DNA of 64,000 nucleotides from Bacteroidales bacterium (GCA_017451385.1 JAFSPS010000011.1:124001-188000); one strand, 5' to 3'; shown: positions 16,718 to 26,232, counted from the first letter of the stretch. The notes: generated by a model from the letters alone, not told the origin. A program made the numbers and translations.

Positions 16718-16898
16718 GATTGATGATAGTATTTGTTTGTGATTTGTATAGCGTGGATGGTTTAATCGTGATTAGGATAGTGTCGAGTTATTCGCAATGG
16801 TTAGTTTTTGTTCAAAAAAATGTTGTTTTTTTGTTTTTTGAGGCTATGCCGATAACCTCCTTTCGACAATTCACTAATCACAATTCAAATAAATTATA

Positions 16899-16906
16899 TA
16901 TTTTTG
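16899..16906 (+). promoter_or_regulatory. Candidate -7 element for the barrel protein gene
   Basis: TATTTTTG fits TANNTTTG and lies 59 bases before the ATG at 16966. There is no obvious TTTG 19 bases upstream, so confidence is limited. The 248-base divergent region shows nothing else. Confidence 0.4.
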
Positions 16907-16965
16907 CACGTTATTCTTTTGCGTCGCAAAAATACAAAATAAATGGCAATCGCAATTATAAGATA

Positions 16966-17811
16966 ATGAGAATAAGCAAAAAAATATTGTGCATGCTGGT
17001 TGTGGCATCGTTCCTGTCGTGGATGAGTCCTTCTGTGCATGCCCAGCAGACGCCGCGTTTGGACAGCATACAGTGTTTTATCGTGGGATTTAATGTGGGT
17101 ACGATATTTCCGTCGGCATCCTGTTCTCACCGTCGTCTCGACGGTGTATCTACAACTACGGCGACCATGCACAGCCTATATAAGTCGCCGTGGCTTGATT
17201 TTGGCGTCAATGGTTTCTATAAGTGGAACAGCAACTGGCTTGTCTCGCTGGATGCAGAGCTATGGTTTGGCAATGATAACCTGCGCGACCGCACGGAGCG
17301 CATGTCGGACATATACACATCGGAGGGGATTATTATTGGTACCAATGGTACCGACGCCGTGGTGACAGCCTATAATCGAGGGCTCTCGCTGAAAGGTGGC
17401 GTGGGACGTATCTTCCCACTCTTCCCGTCTGTCAATCCCAACTCGGGCATCGTGGCGCGTCTTTCGGCAGGATGGATGCAGCAGCAGACGGTGTTTACGC
17501 TTAACGAGGTGGAGGCACCCCAGATTTCGGGTGACAACGCCTTGCTCTACGACCATCAGCGTCGCGGATTGGTGCTGACGGAGAGCGTGGGCTTGTGGTA
17601 TATGAGCAACCGCGCCAACCTCGTCAATTGCTATCTGGCTTTTGAGGTGTCGCAGGTGTTTAGCATTTCTACGCGCGACTATGTGAGCGACAACCTCCTC
17701 GGTCTGCATGGTGAAGATAAGGGGGCTTATTTCGACCTGCTCTACTCTCTGAAATTCTGCTGGATGTTCCCTCTCAAAGGCAAGACGGTGCATGAGTATT
17801 ACTATTTTTAG
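16966..17811 (+). CDS. Predicted outer-membrane beta-barrel protein
   Basis: A 281-residue exported protein. The ATG at 16966 gives a clear signal peptide (MRISKKILCMLVVASFLSW, cleavage after VHAQ); the longer open frame upstream has no such signal. The mature part has alternating aromatic and polar strands (WLDFGVNGFYKWNSNWLVSLDA, RGLSLKGGVGRIFPLF) and ends in EYYYF, a C-terminal aromatic as in barrel proteins recognised by BamA. It resembles uncharacterised Bacteroidota porin-family proteins encoded near Kdo transferase. No specific substrate is evident. Confidence 0.7.
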   Translation: MRISKKILCMLVVASFLSWMSPSVHAQQTPRLDSIQCFIVGFNVGTIFPSASCSHRRLDGVSTTTATMHSLYKSPWLDFGVNGFYKWNSNWLVSLDAELWFGNDNLRDRTERMSDIYTSEGIIIGTNGTDAVVTAYNRGLSLKGGVGRIFPLFPSVNPNSGIVARLSAGWMQQQTVFTLNEVEAPQISGDNALLYDHQRRGLVLTESVGLWYMSNRANLVNCYLAFEVSQVFSISTRDYVSDNLLGLHGEDKGAYFDLLYSLKFCWMFPLKGKTVHEYYYF

Positions 17812-18051
17812 CGAACAGAGATTGGCGATTTGCTATCGGTGAAATCTGACGGAGGTTTAAGTAATGCGACGAGTGGATATGGTGGTAGGGTAGCAGGGTG
17901 ATAAAAAAAGTAAGCCGAGAGCCTCAATGCGGGAGATGGACTACGATGGAGGTGAAAAATGAAAAGCGGGGACGGAATATAATTCGTTTTTCACGGAGCA
18001 GAGGGCAGGTGGCTAAAACTTGATAACGGACAATAGATTACAATAGACGAT

Positions 18052-19317
18052 ATGCGTTTTTTATATACGATAGGCATATATCTTTACACGTTGGGCGTGC
18101 GTGTGGCGAGTTTGTTCAACACAAAAGCGCGTCTTATGGTGCGCGGATGGTGCGAGAGCCGACGCCGGATATGGCAGATGGCAAGGGAGGCTGGCGATGC
18201 GCCTATTGCGTGGTTTCATGCTTCGTCGCTTGGCGAGTTTGAGCAGGCGCGCCCCGTGTTGGAAAAGTTCCGCAAGGCGCATCCAGAATACCGTATCTTG
18301 CTGACATTCTTCTCGCCATCAGGATACGAAGTGCGCAAGGATTATGCGCCGGCCGATGTGGTCTGCTACCTGCCTATGGACACCCCGGCTAATGCGCGAC
18401 GCCTCGTGCAGACGCTGTCGCCACGCATGGCGTTTTTCGTCAAATACGATTTTTGGTTCAACTATCTGGATGCGTTGCGCCGCTGTGGTGCTCGTACCTA
18501 CATCTTCTCTGCAATATTTCGTCCTACGCAGTATTTCTTCCGTTGGTATGGCGCATGGTTTCGCCAGCAACTGGGGCGTTGCTACGACCACCTCTTTGTG
18601 CAAAACGACGAGTCGCTCATGCTGCTTCGTGGCAATGGAATAACACAGTGCTCTAAGGCTGGCGATACTCGTTTCGACCGCGTGCATGCTATATCTGTGG
18701 AAGCGAGGCGTATAGAGGGGATAGAACGCTTTGCTGATGCCGTGTCGGGCTGTCCTATCGTTGTTGCTGGTTCATCGTGGGAGCCTGATGAGGGGCATCT
18801 GCAGCACTACATGGCAGAGCATCCAGCAACGGTGCGGTATATCCTTGCACCTCACGTCATCAGCGACTCGCATCTTAGCGCTATCATACGCCTGTTTGGC
18901 AACGACAACTGCATCCGCTATTCGCAGTTGGCAGCGGCGACGGATGCCGAACTTCGCCGCAGGGTGTTGATTATAGATAATATTGGAATGTTGTCTGCCA
19001 TCTATCGTTATGCCACGGTGGCCTACATCGGTGGCGGCTTCGGACATGGCATCCACAATACGTTGGAGGCAGTGGCTTTCGCTAAACCCGTAGTCTTTGG
19101 CCCCCGCTACGAGAAGTTTCAGGAGGCGCACGACCTGATAGCCAACGGTGGCGGTTTTGCCTATAGCACCTATGAGCAGCTGCAAAAGCATTTCGACAAT
19201 CTCCTTGTTGGAGGCGCTGCTCTTGAATCGGCAGAGCGGAGTTGCAGGGACTATATGAATCTCAATCTCGGTAGTAGCGATGCCATACTTGCAGTGGTGG
19301 AGCGACAGGCGGAGTGA
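18052..19317 (+). CDS. waaA: 3-deoxy-D-manno-octulosonic acid (Kdo) transferase
   Basis: A 421-residue GT30 glycosyltransferase that transfers Kdo from CMP-Kdo to the lipid A precursor at the inner membrane. The N-terminal anchor helix (FLYTIGIYLYTLGVRVASLF) is followed by WFHASSLGEFEQARPV with the catalytic Glu of the family. The C-terminal Rossmann lobe carries VVAGSSWEPDE and the donor-site block YIGGGFGHGIHNTLEA. It acts after KdsA and KdsB in the same pathway. tamL follows 27 bases later, so the two are probably co-transcribed. Confidence 0.95.
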   Translation: MRFLYTIGIYLYTLGVRVASLFNTKARLMVRGWCESRRRIWQMAREAGDAPIAWFHASSLGEFEQARPVLEKFRKAHPEYRILLTFFSPSGYEVRKDYAPADVVCYLPMDTPANARRLVQTLSPRMAFFVKYDFWFNYLDALRRCGARTYIFSAIFRPTQYFFRWYGAWFRQQLGRCYDHLFVQNDESLMLLRGNGITQCSKAGDTRFDRVHAISVEARRIEGIERFADAVSGCPIVVAGSSWEPDEGHLQHYMAEHPATVRYILAPHVISDSHLSAIIRLFGNDNCIRYSQLAAATDAELRRRVLIIDNIGMLSAIYRYATVAYIGGGFGHGIHNTLEAVAFAKPVVFGPRYEKFQEAHDLIANGGGFAYSTYEQLQKHFDNLLVGGAALESAERSCRDYMNLNLGSSDAILAVVERQAE

Positions 19318-19344
19318 TAGGAAACAACAAAGAGAAAAAAAACG

Positions 19345-21642
19345 TTGCGTAGAATTGTATATATAATGCTGATTGCCGTTGTCGCGGTTTTGTCCGTGTC
19401 ATGTGCTAATACGCGACGTGTCCTTACGCAGGACGAACGTATCCTCTATCGTAACAAATTCGACATCAGGATGGACAACGATAGCGTTGCGACCGACGAG
19501 GTGCGCAGTACGTTGGAGGACGTGGATAAATACGTGAGGCAGCGACCACGCAATGGTTTCTTTAACTTCTATCGGTCAATATTCAACGCATACTATTGGG
19601 TGTCGTTGTCCGACAGCAGCTGGTGGGCGCGTACCATGCGTAATATAGGAACAGCGCCAGTCATCTACAGTCCGAGCGATGCCGCCACCTCGGTCCGCCA
19701 GATAGAGCGACTTCTTGCACGTCATGGCAGCTTCCACTCAACGGTTACTGTCGATACAGTGCATCTGTCGCAGCAGCGTGTCGTCGCCACCTATCACATC
19801 AAGGCTTCGCCACGTTTTGTGGTGGACAATGTCAATTATGTCTCTGCCGATAGCGTCGTGCAGAAAGCTGTAGGCCGGCTGCGCGACCACTCGCCATTGC
19901 AGGCAGGCAACTACTATGACCAAGACGACCTCGACCGCGAGCGCGACCGCTTTGTGAACTATATGCTTGACAATGGCTATTTCCGCGCGTCAACAGACCT
20001 AATCCATTTTCAGCTCGACACATTTGCCTACCCGCTTCACCATCTGGGCGTAAATGTGGTGATAGACAGTCCACGTTTTGATTTGCCCGGAATGCCCAAC
20101 TTCACGGCACCCTACCAGCAGTATTTCATCAACAAAGTGACAATAGACACTACAAAGGTGAATATGCAGACCATCAACCGCATGCTGACACTTCGTGCCG
20201 GTCAGCCATATATGCCGCGTAGCACTACAAACTCATACAACGCACTGGCTGGTTTGCGTAATTTCAACCTTATCAATATAGAATATCGCGAGGATTCTGC
20301 CAGCAGCAACGAGCGTCGCTTGCTGGAAGCAAGGGTACGTCTGGTCAGTGGTAACCAGCAGCGCATCAGTGGCTCTTTCGAGCTGAGCAACGCCTCGCCA
20401 TTGTCGCGTGAGTCGTCCAACAGCGGCAATTTTGGGACGGAGCTCGTCCTGCAGTATCAGCATAAGAACCTATTTGGCGGTGCCGAGCAATTGTCGGTGT
20501 CGGGCAATCTGCTCGTGGAACTCAATAAATCGGTGTTCAGGGAAGGCTTTAACGGCTTTCGCAGCAGTTTCGCCTCCTTTGAGACGGGAGTCAACCTCTC
20601 GTTGGATATGCCTCGTTTCCTCTTCCCCTACGGCAATGGCATCATGTTTGGCAATGCCATGCCGCACACCCTCGTCAACGCAGGGTTCGACTATCAGTAT
20701 CGCAGCTATTTTGAGCGTCATCAGGTTACGGCGGCTTTCGGCTACACGTGGAATGCCTCGCAGAATGTGCGTCACAAGATTATGCCGCTGGAAGTCTCTT
20801 TTGTGCAGGTGAATATGAACGACGATTTTATCGAGCGTCTGATTAATGTGTTAAGCTACCGTCTGCTATATCAATACAGCGACCATTTGATTATCAATGC
20901 CAACTACAATTTCGTTTATAATGGTCAGCGTGTGGGGCGGCGGCGAGATTTCTCTTATTTCAGTGGTTCGTTGGAGACAGCGGGCAATCTTGCGGCACTT
21001 ATAGCCACCACCCCTTCATGGCGCGAAGTCAGCGAATATGGAGAATATAAGCTTGGCGGCGTGGCGTATTCGCAGTATGTGCGAGGGAGTGCCGAATACA
21101 AGCGCTACTTCTATCATGGCGACAATAGCGTTTTTGTGGCTCGCACACTTGTCGGTATCGGAATCCCATACGGCAACAGTAGTTCGATGCCTTACGAGAA
21201 GAGCTTCTTCGGTGGCGGTCCAACAAATATGCGTGCATGGCAGATACGTCACCTCGGACCGGGGCACTTTAACACGCATGACAATGCCGATGGCTATGAG
21301 TTTGACGAGATTGGCGATATCACTTTCGTGCTCAATCTCGAGGAGCGTTTTCCTATTATAGGCATATTCGAGGGTGCGGTCTTTGCTGATATAGGCAATG
21401 TGTGGATGTTCAAAGACTATGAATATATGCCGGGGGCAGCCTTCAGCTGGCGCAACTTCTTCAGTGACCTTGCCTTGGGTGTCGGTCTCGGACTACGTGT
21501 CAAGGTGTCGTTCATCACGCTACGTCTGGATTTCGCTATCCCTGTGTATGACCCGACATACGCATCGACAGACCGTTGGCGCTTCAGCCAATGGAAGTTT
21601 AATTCCATCAACACAAACTTCGGTATTAACTACCCGTTCTGA
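19345..21642 (+). CDS. tamL: TamL-type BamA-family outer-membrane lipoprotein
   Basis: A 765-residue BamA/TamA-superfamily protein. The start used is TTG at 19345, giving MRRIVYIMLIAVVAVLSVSC with a basic n-region and lipobox VSC; the ATG at 19366 would remove the basic residues. Residues ~120-350 hold POTRA-like modules (RVVATYHIKASPRFVVDNVN). The C-terminal half is a 16-strand-type barrel with the family motif SFFGGGPTNMRAW and end FGINYPF. Lipidated TamA variants (TamL) are known from Bacteroidota and take part in assembly of surface proteins. The placement after waaA supports an envelope role. Confidence 0.85.
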   Translation: MRRIVYIMLIAVVAVLSVSCANTRRVLTQDERILYRNKFDIRMDNDSVATDEVRSTLEDVDKYVRQRPRNGFFNFYRSIFNAYYWVSLSDSSWWARTMRNIGTAPVIYSPSDAATSVRQIERLLARHGSFHSTVTVDTVHLSQQRVVATYHIKASPRFVVDNVNYVSADSVVQKAVGRLRDHSPLQAGNYYDQDDLDRERDRFVNYMLDNGYFRASTDLIHFQLDTFAYPLHHLGVNVVIDSPRFDLPGMPNFTAPYQQYFINKVTIDTTKVNMQTINRMLTLRAGQPYMPRSTTNSYNALAGLRNFNLINIEYREDSASSNERRLLEARVRLVSGNQQRISGSFELSNASPLSRESSNSGNFGTELVLQYQHKNLFGGAEQLSVSGNLLVELNKSVFREGFNGFRSSFASFETGVNLSLDMPRFLFPYGNGIMFGNAMPHTLVNAGFDYQYRSYFERHQVTAAFGYTWNASQNVRHKIMPLEVSFVQVNMNDDFIERLINVLSYRLLYQYSDHLIINANYNFVYNGQRVGRRRDFSYFSGSLETAGNLAALIATTPSWREVSEYGEYKLGGVAYSQYVRGSAEYKRYFYHGDNSVFVARTLVGIGIPYGNSSSMPYEKSFFGGGPTNMRAWQIRHLGPGHFNTHDNADGYEFDEIGDITFVLNLEERFPIIGIFEGAVFADIGNVWMFKDYEYMPGAAFSWRNFFSDLALGVGLGLRVKVSFITLRLDFAIPVYDPTYASTDRWRFSQWKFNSINTNFGINYPF

Positions 21643-21822
21643 TATAACACAATGGAAGACGTGATATGTAAAAGTAAACAAAAAAATACGTTATCTGATT
21701 CATGAATATGCTATTAGATTATTATGACAAAGACAACTGTCTAACAAAAAAAGACGTTAGAATCTTATAGCATCTTGCAAGGGAAAAAATAACTACGTAC
21801 AGAAACTCACAAACATTTACCA

Positions 21823-22785
21823 ATGGCGCTCTCACTAACTCAGCTACAAAATGTTGTTAAACATATCGTTGATAGCGAACCCTTTCTCCACACTCCTGAG
21901 GAGCTGTATGCTCCGATAGAATACTCTCTGCGTCTGGGGGGCAAGCGACTTCGACCGACGATGCTTTTGGCTGCTTGTCAGCTTTTTGGCGGCGATATAG
22001 AGGCGGCTCATCCCGCCGCGCTTGCTGTGGAAGTGTTTCACAACTACACACTCGTTCATGACGACCTTATGGATGGCTCATCGTTGCGTCGAGGTAAGCC
22101 CACGGTCTTCCATAGATGGAATGAGAATACAGCTCTACTTTCTGGCGACGCCATGCTGATAATGGCATTCAAATATTTGTCGGCTCCGGCGGTCTGCCGT
22201 CTCCTGCGCATGTTTTCGCAGATGGCTATTGATGTGGTAAGGGGGCAGCAGTATGACATGAATTTCGAAAGACGTCTGGATGTCTCTGTCGATGAATACC
22301 TCGACATGATTTATTTGAAGACAGCCGTACTCTTCTGTGGTGCGCTGCGGATGGGTGCAACGCTCGCCGATGCTCCTGCCGCAGATATCGAGCTGCTCAT
22401 GCAATATGGGCGTAACCTTGGCCTCGCTTTCCAGCTGCAGGACGATGTGCTCGACACCTATGGCGACGAGAATACTTTTGGAAAGAAGACAGGTCAGGAC
22501 ATTTCCGACAACAAGAAGACCATGCTTCTCATCACTGCTCTCGCTGATGCCAACAGCGACCAGCGAGCCGCGTTGCACAAACTGCTTGCGTCGCCTAAGA
22601 GCGATGCAAAAGTGGAAGCCGTGCGTGCTATTTATGATTGTATAGGCGTACGCAGCAAAGTGGAAAAGCTCATAGGCGACTACCTGAGGCAGGCTGATGC
22701 TGCCCTTGCCGCCATCCATGCCACATACGAAGCCAAGGCCCCGTTACGCGACCTTCTGCAGAAGCTGGTAGGCCGGCACAGCTGA
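21823..22785 (+). CDS. Trans-isoprenyl diphosphate synthase
   Basis: A 320-residue polyprenyl synthetase. The first Asp-rich motif is DDLMD in LVHDDLMDGSSLRRGKPT, the second is DDVLD in LQDDVLDTYGD; both bind Mg-diphosphate. GGKRLRP near residue 45 is the usual substrate loop. The residue five before the first motif is Tyr and there is no two-residue insertion in that motif, which points to a short to medium chain product such as farnesyl or geranylgeranyl diphosphate, but this is inference. It is followed by 164 bases containing the ExbB promoter, so it forms a separate transcript. Confidence 0.9.
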   Translation: MALSLTQLQNVVKHIVDSEPFLHTPEELYAPIEYSLRLGGKRLRPTMLLAACQLFGGDIEAAHPAALAVEVFHNYTLVHDDLMDGSSLRRGKPTVFHRWNENTALLSGDAMLIMAFKYLSAPAVCRLLRMFSQMAIDVVRGQQYDMNFERRLDVSVDEYLDMIYLKTAVLFCGALRMGATLADAPAADIELLMQYGRNLGLAFQLQDDVLDTYGDENTFGKKTGQDISDNKKTMLLITALADANSDQRAALHKLLASPKSDAKVEAVRAIYDCIGVRSKVEKLIGDYLRQADAALAAIHATYEAKAPLRDLLQKLVGRHS

Positions 22786-22853
22786 TTAGTGGCAGGCGTA
22801 AGGCGAAAAAGGGATGTCGTTTACCTCTTTTTGAGACAGCCTTTCACACATAT

Positions 22854-22884
22854 TTTGCAATTTATTGAAAAAATAGTATATTTG
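22854..22884 (+). promoter_or_regulatory. Bacteroidota promoter of the exbB-exbD operon
   Basis: TTTG at 22854-22857, a spacer of exactly 19 bases, then TATATTTG at 22877-22884. This is a full match to the housekeeping consensus. Predicted start of transcription is near 22890, about 60 bases before the ATG of exbB. Confidence 0.8.
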
Positions 22885-22949
22885 CATCTATGTTATAGAA
22901 AAAGTGGATAATCTTAAATAATTAAATATTAACTCATTTCTAAAAAACC

Positions 22950-23762
22950 ATGAAAAAAGTAATTGCTTTGATGTCAATCGTTGGTTTATTGACATTCACC
23001 AATTTCAATGGATTAAATGCTCAAGAGGAGCAGAACGCTGAGGCGACGGCTCCCGTAAGCGAGCAGGTTGAGGCTGAGGCTGAAGCCGCAGAGGACGAAG
23101 TTGTCGCCGCCACTACTGATGAAGAGCCTACTAAATCTTTTCATCAGGTATTGAAAGAGAAATACATACAGGGTGGTGCAGGCTGGATGACCCCCGTTCT
23201 CCTCTGCCTCATTCTCGGTATGGCTCTTGTTATCGAGCGCATACTTTATCTGAATATGGCTACCACCAATGTCGAGAAGCTTCTCAATGGCATTGAAGAT
23301 TATGTAAAGAAAGGTGACTATGCAGGTGCTAAAGAGCTCTGCCGCAATACCCGTGGTCCTGTGGCCAGCATTTTCTATCAGGGACTTGACCGCGTCAATG
23401 AGGGTCTCGACAACGTAGAGAAAGCTGTTACCTCTTATGGTGGTGTTCAGATGGCACGCCTCGAGAGCAATCTGACATGGATTGGTCTGTTCATCGCTCT
23501 GGCTCCTTCCTTCGGATTCCTCGGAACCGTTGTTGGTATGGTTCAGGCATTTGACGACATCGAGGCCGCTGGCGATATCAGCCCAACAGTTGTGGCTGGT
23601 GGTATGAAGGTCGCTCTGTTGACCACCGTGTTCGGTCTTATCGTGGCTATCATATTGCAGATTTTCTACAACTATATCCTTACCAAAATCGAAGGTCTCG
23701 TAGGAGAGATGGAGGATGGTTCTATCTCCTTCATGGACATCCTCGTCAAGAACCAGAAATAA
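22950..23762 (+). CDS. exbB: ExbB/TolQ/MotA-family proton channel protein
   Basis: A 270-residue inner-membrane protein. It begins with a cleavable-looking signal (MKKVIALMSIVGLLTF ... LNAQ) and an acidic periplasmic segment rich in Glu and Ala, then three membrane helices at about 75-97, 175-200 and 215-240. The conserved core (WIGLFIALAPSFGFLGTVVGMVQAF, GGMKVALLTTVFGLIVAI) is typical of ExbB. With ExbD it forms the proton-driven motor for TonB-dependent transport. It heads a four-gene operon with its own consensus promoter. Confidence 0.93.
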   Translation: MKKVIALMSIVGLLTFTNFNGLNAQEEQNAEATAPVSEQVEAEAEAAEDEVVAATTDEEPTKSFHQVLKEKYIQGGAGWMTPVLLCLILGMALVIERILYLNMATTNVEKLLNGIEDYVKKGDYAGAKELCRNTRGPVASIFYQGLDRVNEGLDNVEKAVTSYGGVQMARLESNLTWIGLFIALAPSFGFLGTVVGMVQAFDDIEAAGDISPTVVAGGMKVALLTTVFGLIVAIILQIFYNYILTKIEGLVGEMEDGSISFMDILVKNQK

Positions 23763-23818
23763 TAGTATTAAGGAGTCTTTAATTCACTCATTTGTTAATT
23801 TTTAATCCTTAAACTATT

Positions 23819-24259
23819 ATGCAAGAGAAAACCGATAAACTCCTCACTTGGGTACTCCTTGGCATTGCAGTGCTGGGCGGTCTCTTCGCCATCATCTTCG
23901 CCATGAATGATAATGGAGGAATGTTTGACATTGCTTATTGGATTACCCTTCTTTTTGTTGTTGTTGCAATCATTGGTATGGTGGGATTTTTCTGTGTTCG
24001 TTTCATTAAAAACTTCTCGGAGAATCCAAAAAAAGCACGCACTTCGCTCATCGTTTTTGGCATTGCCGTTGTTGTCGTGGCGCTGGCTTTCATCTTTGCT
24101 TCTGGCACTGATGTCCCCAATGAACTGCTGCTCAAAAATGGTCTTACAGAGACTACCTCTAAATGGATTGGTGCAGCCTGCATCGGCGTCTATATCCTTT
24201 TCTTTGGCGCTGTTGCTTCCATCATCTATGTAGAGTGCTCTAAATTGTTTAAAAAGTAA
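23819..24259 (+). CDS. Small four-helix membrane protein inside the exbB-exbD operon
   Basis: A 146-residue protein that is nearly all membrane: four hydrophobic segments at about 10-28, 40-62, 76-93 and 118-140 with short loops. I do not recognise a named family. It sits between exbB and the first exbD gene with gaps of 56 and 6 bases, so it is co-transcribed and probably belongs to the motor complex or its regulation. No charged residue pattern typical of ExbB or TonB is seen. Confidence 0.8.
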   Translation: MQEKTDKLLTWVLLGIAVLGGLFAIIFAMNDNGGMFDIAYWITLLFVVVAIIGMVGFFCVRFIKNFSENPKKARTSLIVFGIAVVVVALAFIFASGTDVPNELLLKNGLTETTSKWIGAACIGVYILFFGAVASIIYVECSKLFKK

Positions 24260-24265
24260 TCAGTT

Positions 24266-24838
24266 ATGGCACGCAAAACTCCTGGATTGAATACAAGCTC
24301 CATGGCCGACATATCGTTCCTGCTTTTGACGTTCTTCCTCATGACGTCGAGCATCAACACCGACCAGGGTATCGCAAGGCGTCTGCCACCTCCGCTGCCG
24401 CCTAACCAAGACAAGCCAGAAGTTCGTGAACGCAATATCTTTGTCGTCAAAATCAACAGCAAAGACCGTCTGCTCTACAATGGCGAGATAGGCCGTATAG
24501 AAGACCTCAAGGACCGTGCTAAGGAGTTCCTTGGCAACCCAGAGGATAAAAGCAACCTCCCCGAGAAAGAGACGATGAATATCGACCTGCTCGGCGAGAT
24601 GAGAGTCTCCAAAGGCGTTATCTCACTGCAAAACGACCGTGGTACATCGTATGACATGTACCTTCAGGTGCAGAACGAGTTGGCGGCTGCCATCAACGAA
24701 ATGCGTAACGAACTGGCTATGGACCGTTTCGGTCAAAAATATGCTGACATTACCGAACCCCAGCGCGACGCTATCGACCAAGCAATACCTATTGCTATCT
24801 CCGAAGCTGAGCCTACAAAGATAGGAGAGAAGAAATAA
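24266..24838 (+). CDS. exbD: ExbD/TolR-family protein, first copy
   Basis: A 190-residue single-pass inner-membrane protein. The helix MADISFLLLTFFLMTSSINT near residues 13-32 carries the conserved Asp of the ExbD proton pathway. The periplasmic part starts with PPPLPPNQDKPEVRERN and ends with an extended helical region (QNELAAAINEMRNELAMDRF), longer than classical ExbD. Its stop overlaps the start of the second copy by one base (TAATG), indicating translational coupling. Confidence 0.92.
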   Translation: MARKTPGLNTSSMADISFLLLTFFLMTSSINTDQGIARRLPPPLPPNQDKPEVRERNIFVVKINSKDRLLYNGEIGRIEDLKDRAKEFLGNPEDKSNLPEKETMNIDLLGEMRVSKGVISLQNDRGTSYDMYLQVQNELAAAINEMRNELAMDRFGQKYADITEPQRDAIDQAIPIAISEAEPTKIGEKK

Positions 24839-25311
24839 TGGCACGTTTTACAGGAAAAAAAGCAAAAGAGACACCGGCTCTTAACATGGGCTCTATGTCC
24901 GACATTATTTTCATGCTCTTGTTCTTCTTCATGGTTATTACTACCATGCGCGAGAGCACTCTCTATGTCAAAATAGTTGTCCCGCAGGGTACGGAAGTTA
25001 GCAAGCTCGAGAAGAAGAGTCTCGTGAGCTACATCAATGTTGGTACTCCTATGAAGGAGCAGCAGGCAAAGTATGGTACGGATAGCCGTATCCAGCTTAA
25101 TGACCAGATTGCCGAGGTATCGGATATTATCCAATTTGTTGAAATGGAGAAGGCTGCCCGTGTGGAGGCTGACCGTCCGTTCATTACCACGGCTATCAAA
25201 GCTGACAAGGACACTAAGATGGGTCTCATCAGCGACATAAAGCAGGAACTTCGCAAGGCTGGTGCCTTCAAAATCTTCTACAATGCCCGCAAAGGCGAAC
25301 GTGGCAGATAA
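24838..25311 (+). CDS. exbD: ExbD/TolR-family protein, second copy
   Basis: A 157-residue ExbD paralogue. The membrane helix is GSMSDIIFMLLFFFMVITTM, again with the conserved Asp. The periplasmic domain (LYVKIVVPQGTEVSKLE ... FITTAIKADKDTKMGLISDIKQELRKAG) has the ExbD alpha/beta fold. Two different ExbD copies in one operon are usual in Bacteroidota and may form mixed dimers. A strong terminator follows 20 bases after the stop. Confidence 0.92.
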   Translation: MARFTGKKAKETPALNMGSMSDIIFMLLFFFMVITTMRESTLYVKIVVPQGTEVSKLEKKSLVSYINVGTPMKEQQAKYGTDSRIQLNDQIAEVSDIIQFVEMEKAARVEADRPFITTAIKADKDTKMGLISDIKQELRKAGAFKIFYNARKGERGR

Positions 25312-25330
25312 TCATACTTATCGACTTGTC

Positions 25331-25366
25331 AAGCAGCGGCACGGTGTTTCCGTACCGCTGCTTTTT
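25331..25366 (+). terminator. Rho-independent terminator of the exb operon
   Basis: AGCAGCGGcACGG pairs with CCGTaCCGCTGCT around a short TGTTT loop and is followed by TTTTT. It ends the four-gene exbB to exbD transcript. Confidence 0.88.
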
Positions 25367-25448
25367 AGTATATGAGACTGCTCATTGGAAAATCTTTCCA
25401 CTATGAAATGCAATATTTGATGCTTGTCTTATACTAATATCTAAAATA

Positions 25449-25580
25449 GACCACCATTCGACCACTAATAGACTATCATATGACCACCATTCGACCACTA
25501 ATAGACTATCATTTGACCACTATTCGACCACTAATAGACTATCATTTGACCACTATTCGACCACCGTTAAACTTCTATTA
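25449..25580. repeat. 33-bp tandem repeat, about four copies
   Basis: Units start at 25449, 25482, 25515 and 25548, each exactly 33 bases, of the form GACCACTATTCGACCACTAA plus TAGACTATCATTT. The last copy decays into AT-rich sequence. It fills most of the 339-base gap between the exb operon and the glutathione-peroxidase gene. No start codon or gene is associated. The motifs TCGACCAC and ACCACTATT also occur in the arrays at 35.7 and 39.5 kb. Confidence 0.88.
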
Positions 25581-25650
25581 GACTATTATTCTTCAGCCGA
25601 TAGTATGATGTCGTTATTATTGTAGTACCTAACTTCGTATTTAACATACA

Positions 25651-26211
25651 ATGAAACATTTTAGAATAATTACCGTGTTGCTGATGGTGGCCTTTGTCGT
25701 CATTGGTTGCGCTACAAACAAAAACACAAAAGATATGGAAAGTATTTATTCCTTCAAAGCAACTGCCTCTAATGGCAGCGAGATTGATTTCAAAGATTTC
25801 GAAGGCAAGGTCCTTCTTATTGTTAACACTGCCAGCAAATGTGGCTTTACGCCTCAGTTTGATGGTTTGGAGAAGTTGAATCAAAAATACAAAGACCGTG
25901 GTTTGGTCATTATTGGCTTCCCATGCAATCAGTTTGCCAACCAAGACCCCGGTTCAGATAGCGAGATTGAGTCGTTCTGCCGTTTGAACTATGGTGTAAC
26001 ATTTCAGATTATGAAGAAAATAGATGTCAATGGGGATAATGCGCATCCTATTTTCAAGTATCTGCGTAGTCAGACGCGAGGCTTTTTTGGCGACAAGGTG
26101 AAGTGGAATTTCACTAAGTTCCTTATTTCGCGAGATGGAAGCAGTATTAAACGTTACAGTCCTACGACGGCGCCTGAGAAGTTGGAGTCGGACATAGAGA
26201 AGTTGCTTTAA
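25651..26211 (+). CDS. Glutathione-peroxidase-like lipoprotein
   Basis: A 186-residue thioredoxin-fold peroxidase. Residues 1-20 form a lipoprotein signal with lipobox VVIGC. The catalytic Cys is in NTASKCGFTPQFDGLEKL, the conserved Gln is in GFPCNQFANQDPGSDSEI, and the Trp/Asn pair is in VKWNFTKFLI. Such Cys-type enzymes usually use thioredoxin-like donors to reduce hydroperoxides. Lipidation would place it in the periplasm or at the outer membrane, which is less usual than the cytosolic form. A terminator follows directly. Confidence 0.9.
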   Translation: MKHFRIITVLLMVAFVVIGCATNKNTKDMESIYSFKATASNGSEIDFKDFEGKVLLIVNTASKCGFTPQFDGLEKLNQKYKDRGLVIIGFPCNQFANQDPGSDSEIESFCRLNYGVTFQIMKKIDVNGDNAHPIFKYLRSQTRGFFGDKVKWNFTKFLISRDGSSIKRYSPTTAPEKLESDIEKLL

Positions 26212-26232
26212 TCTGTCTCTGAAAGTAAACGT

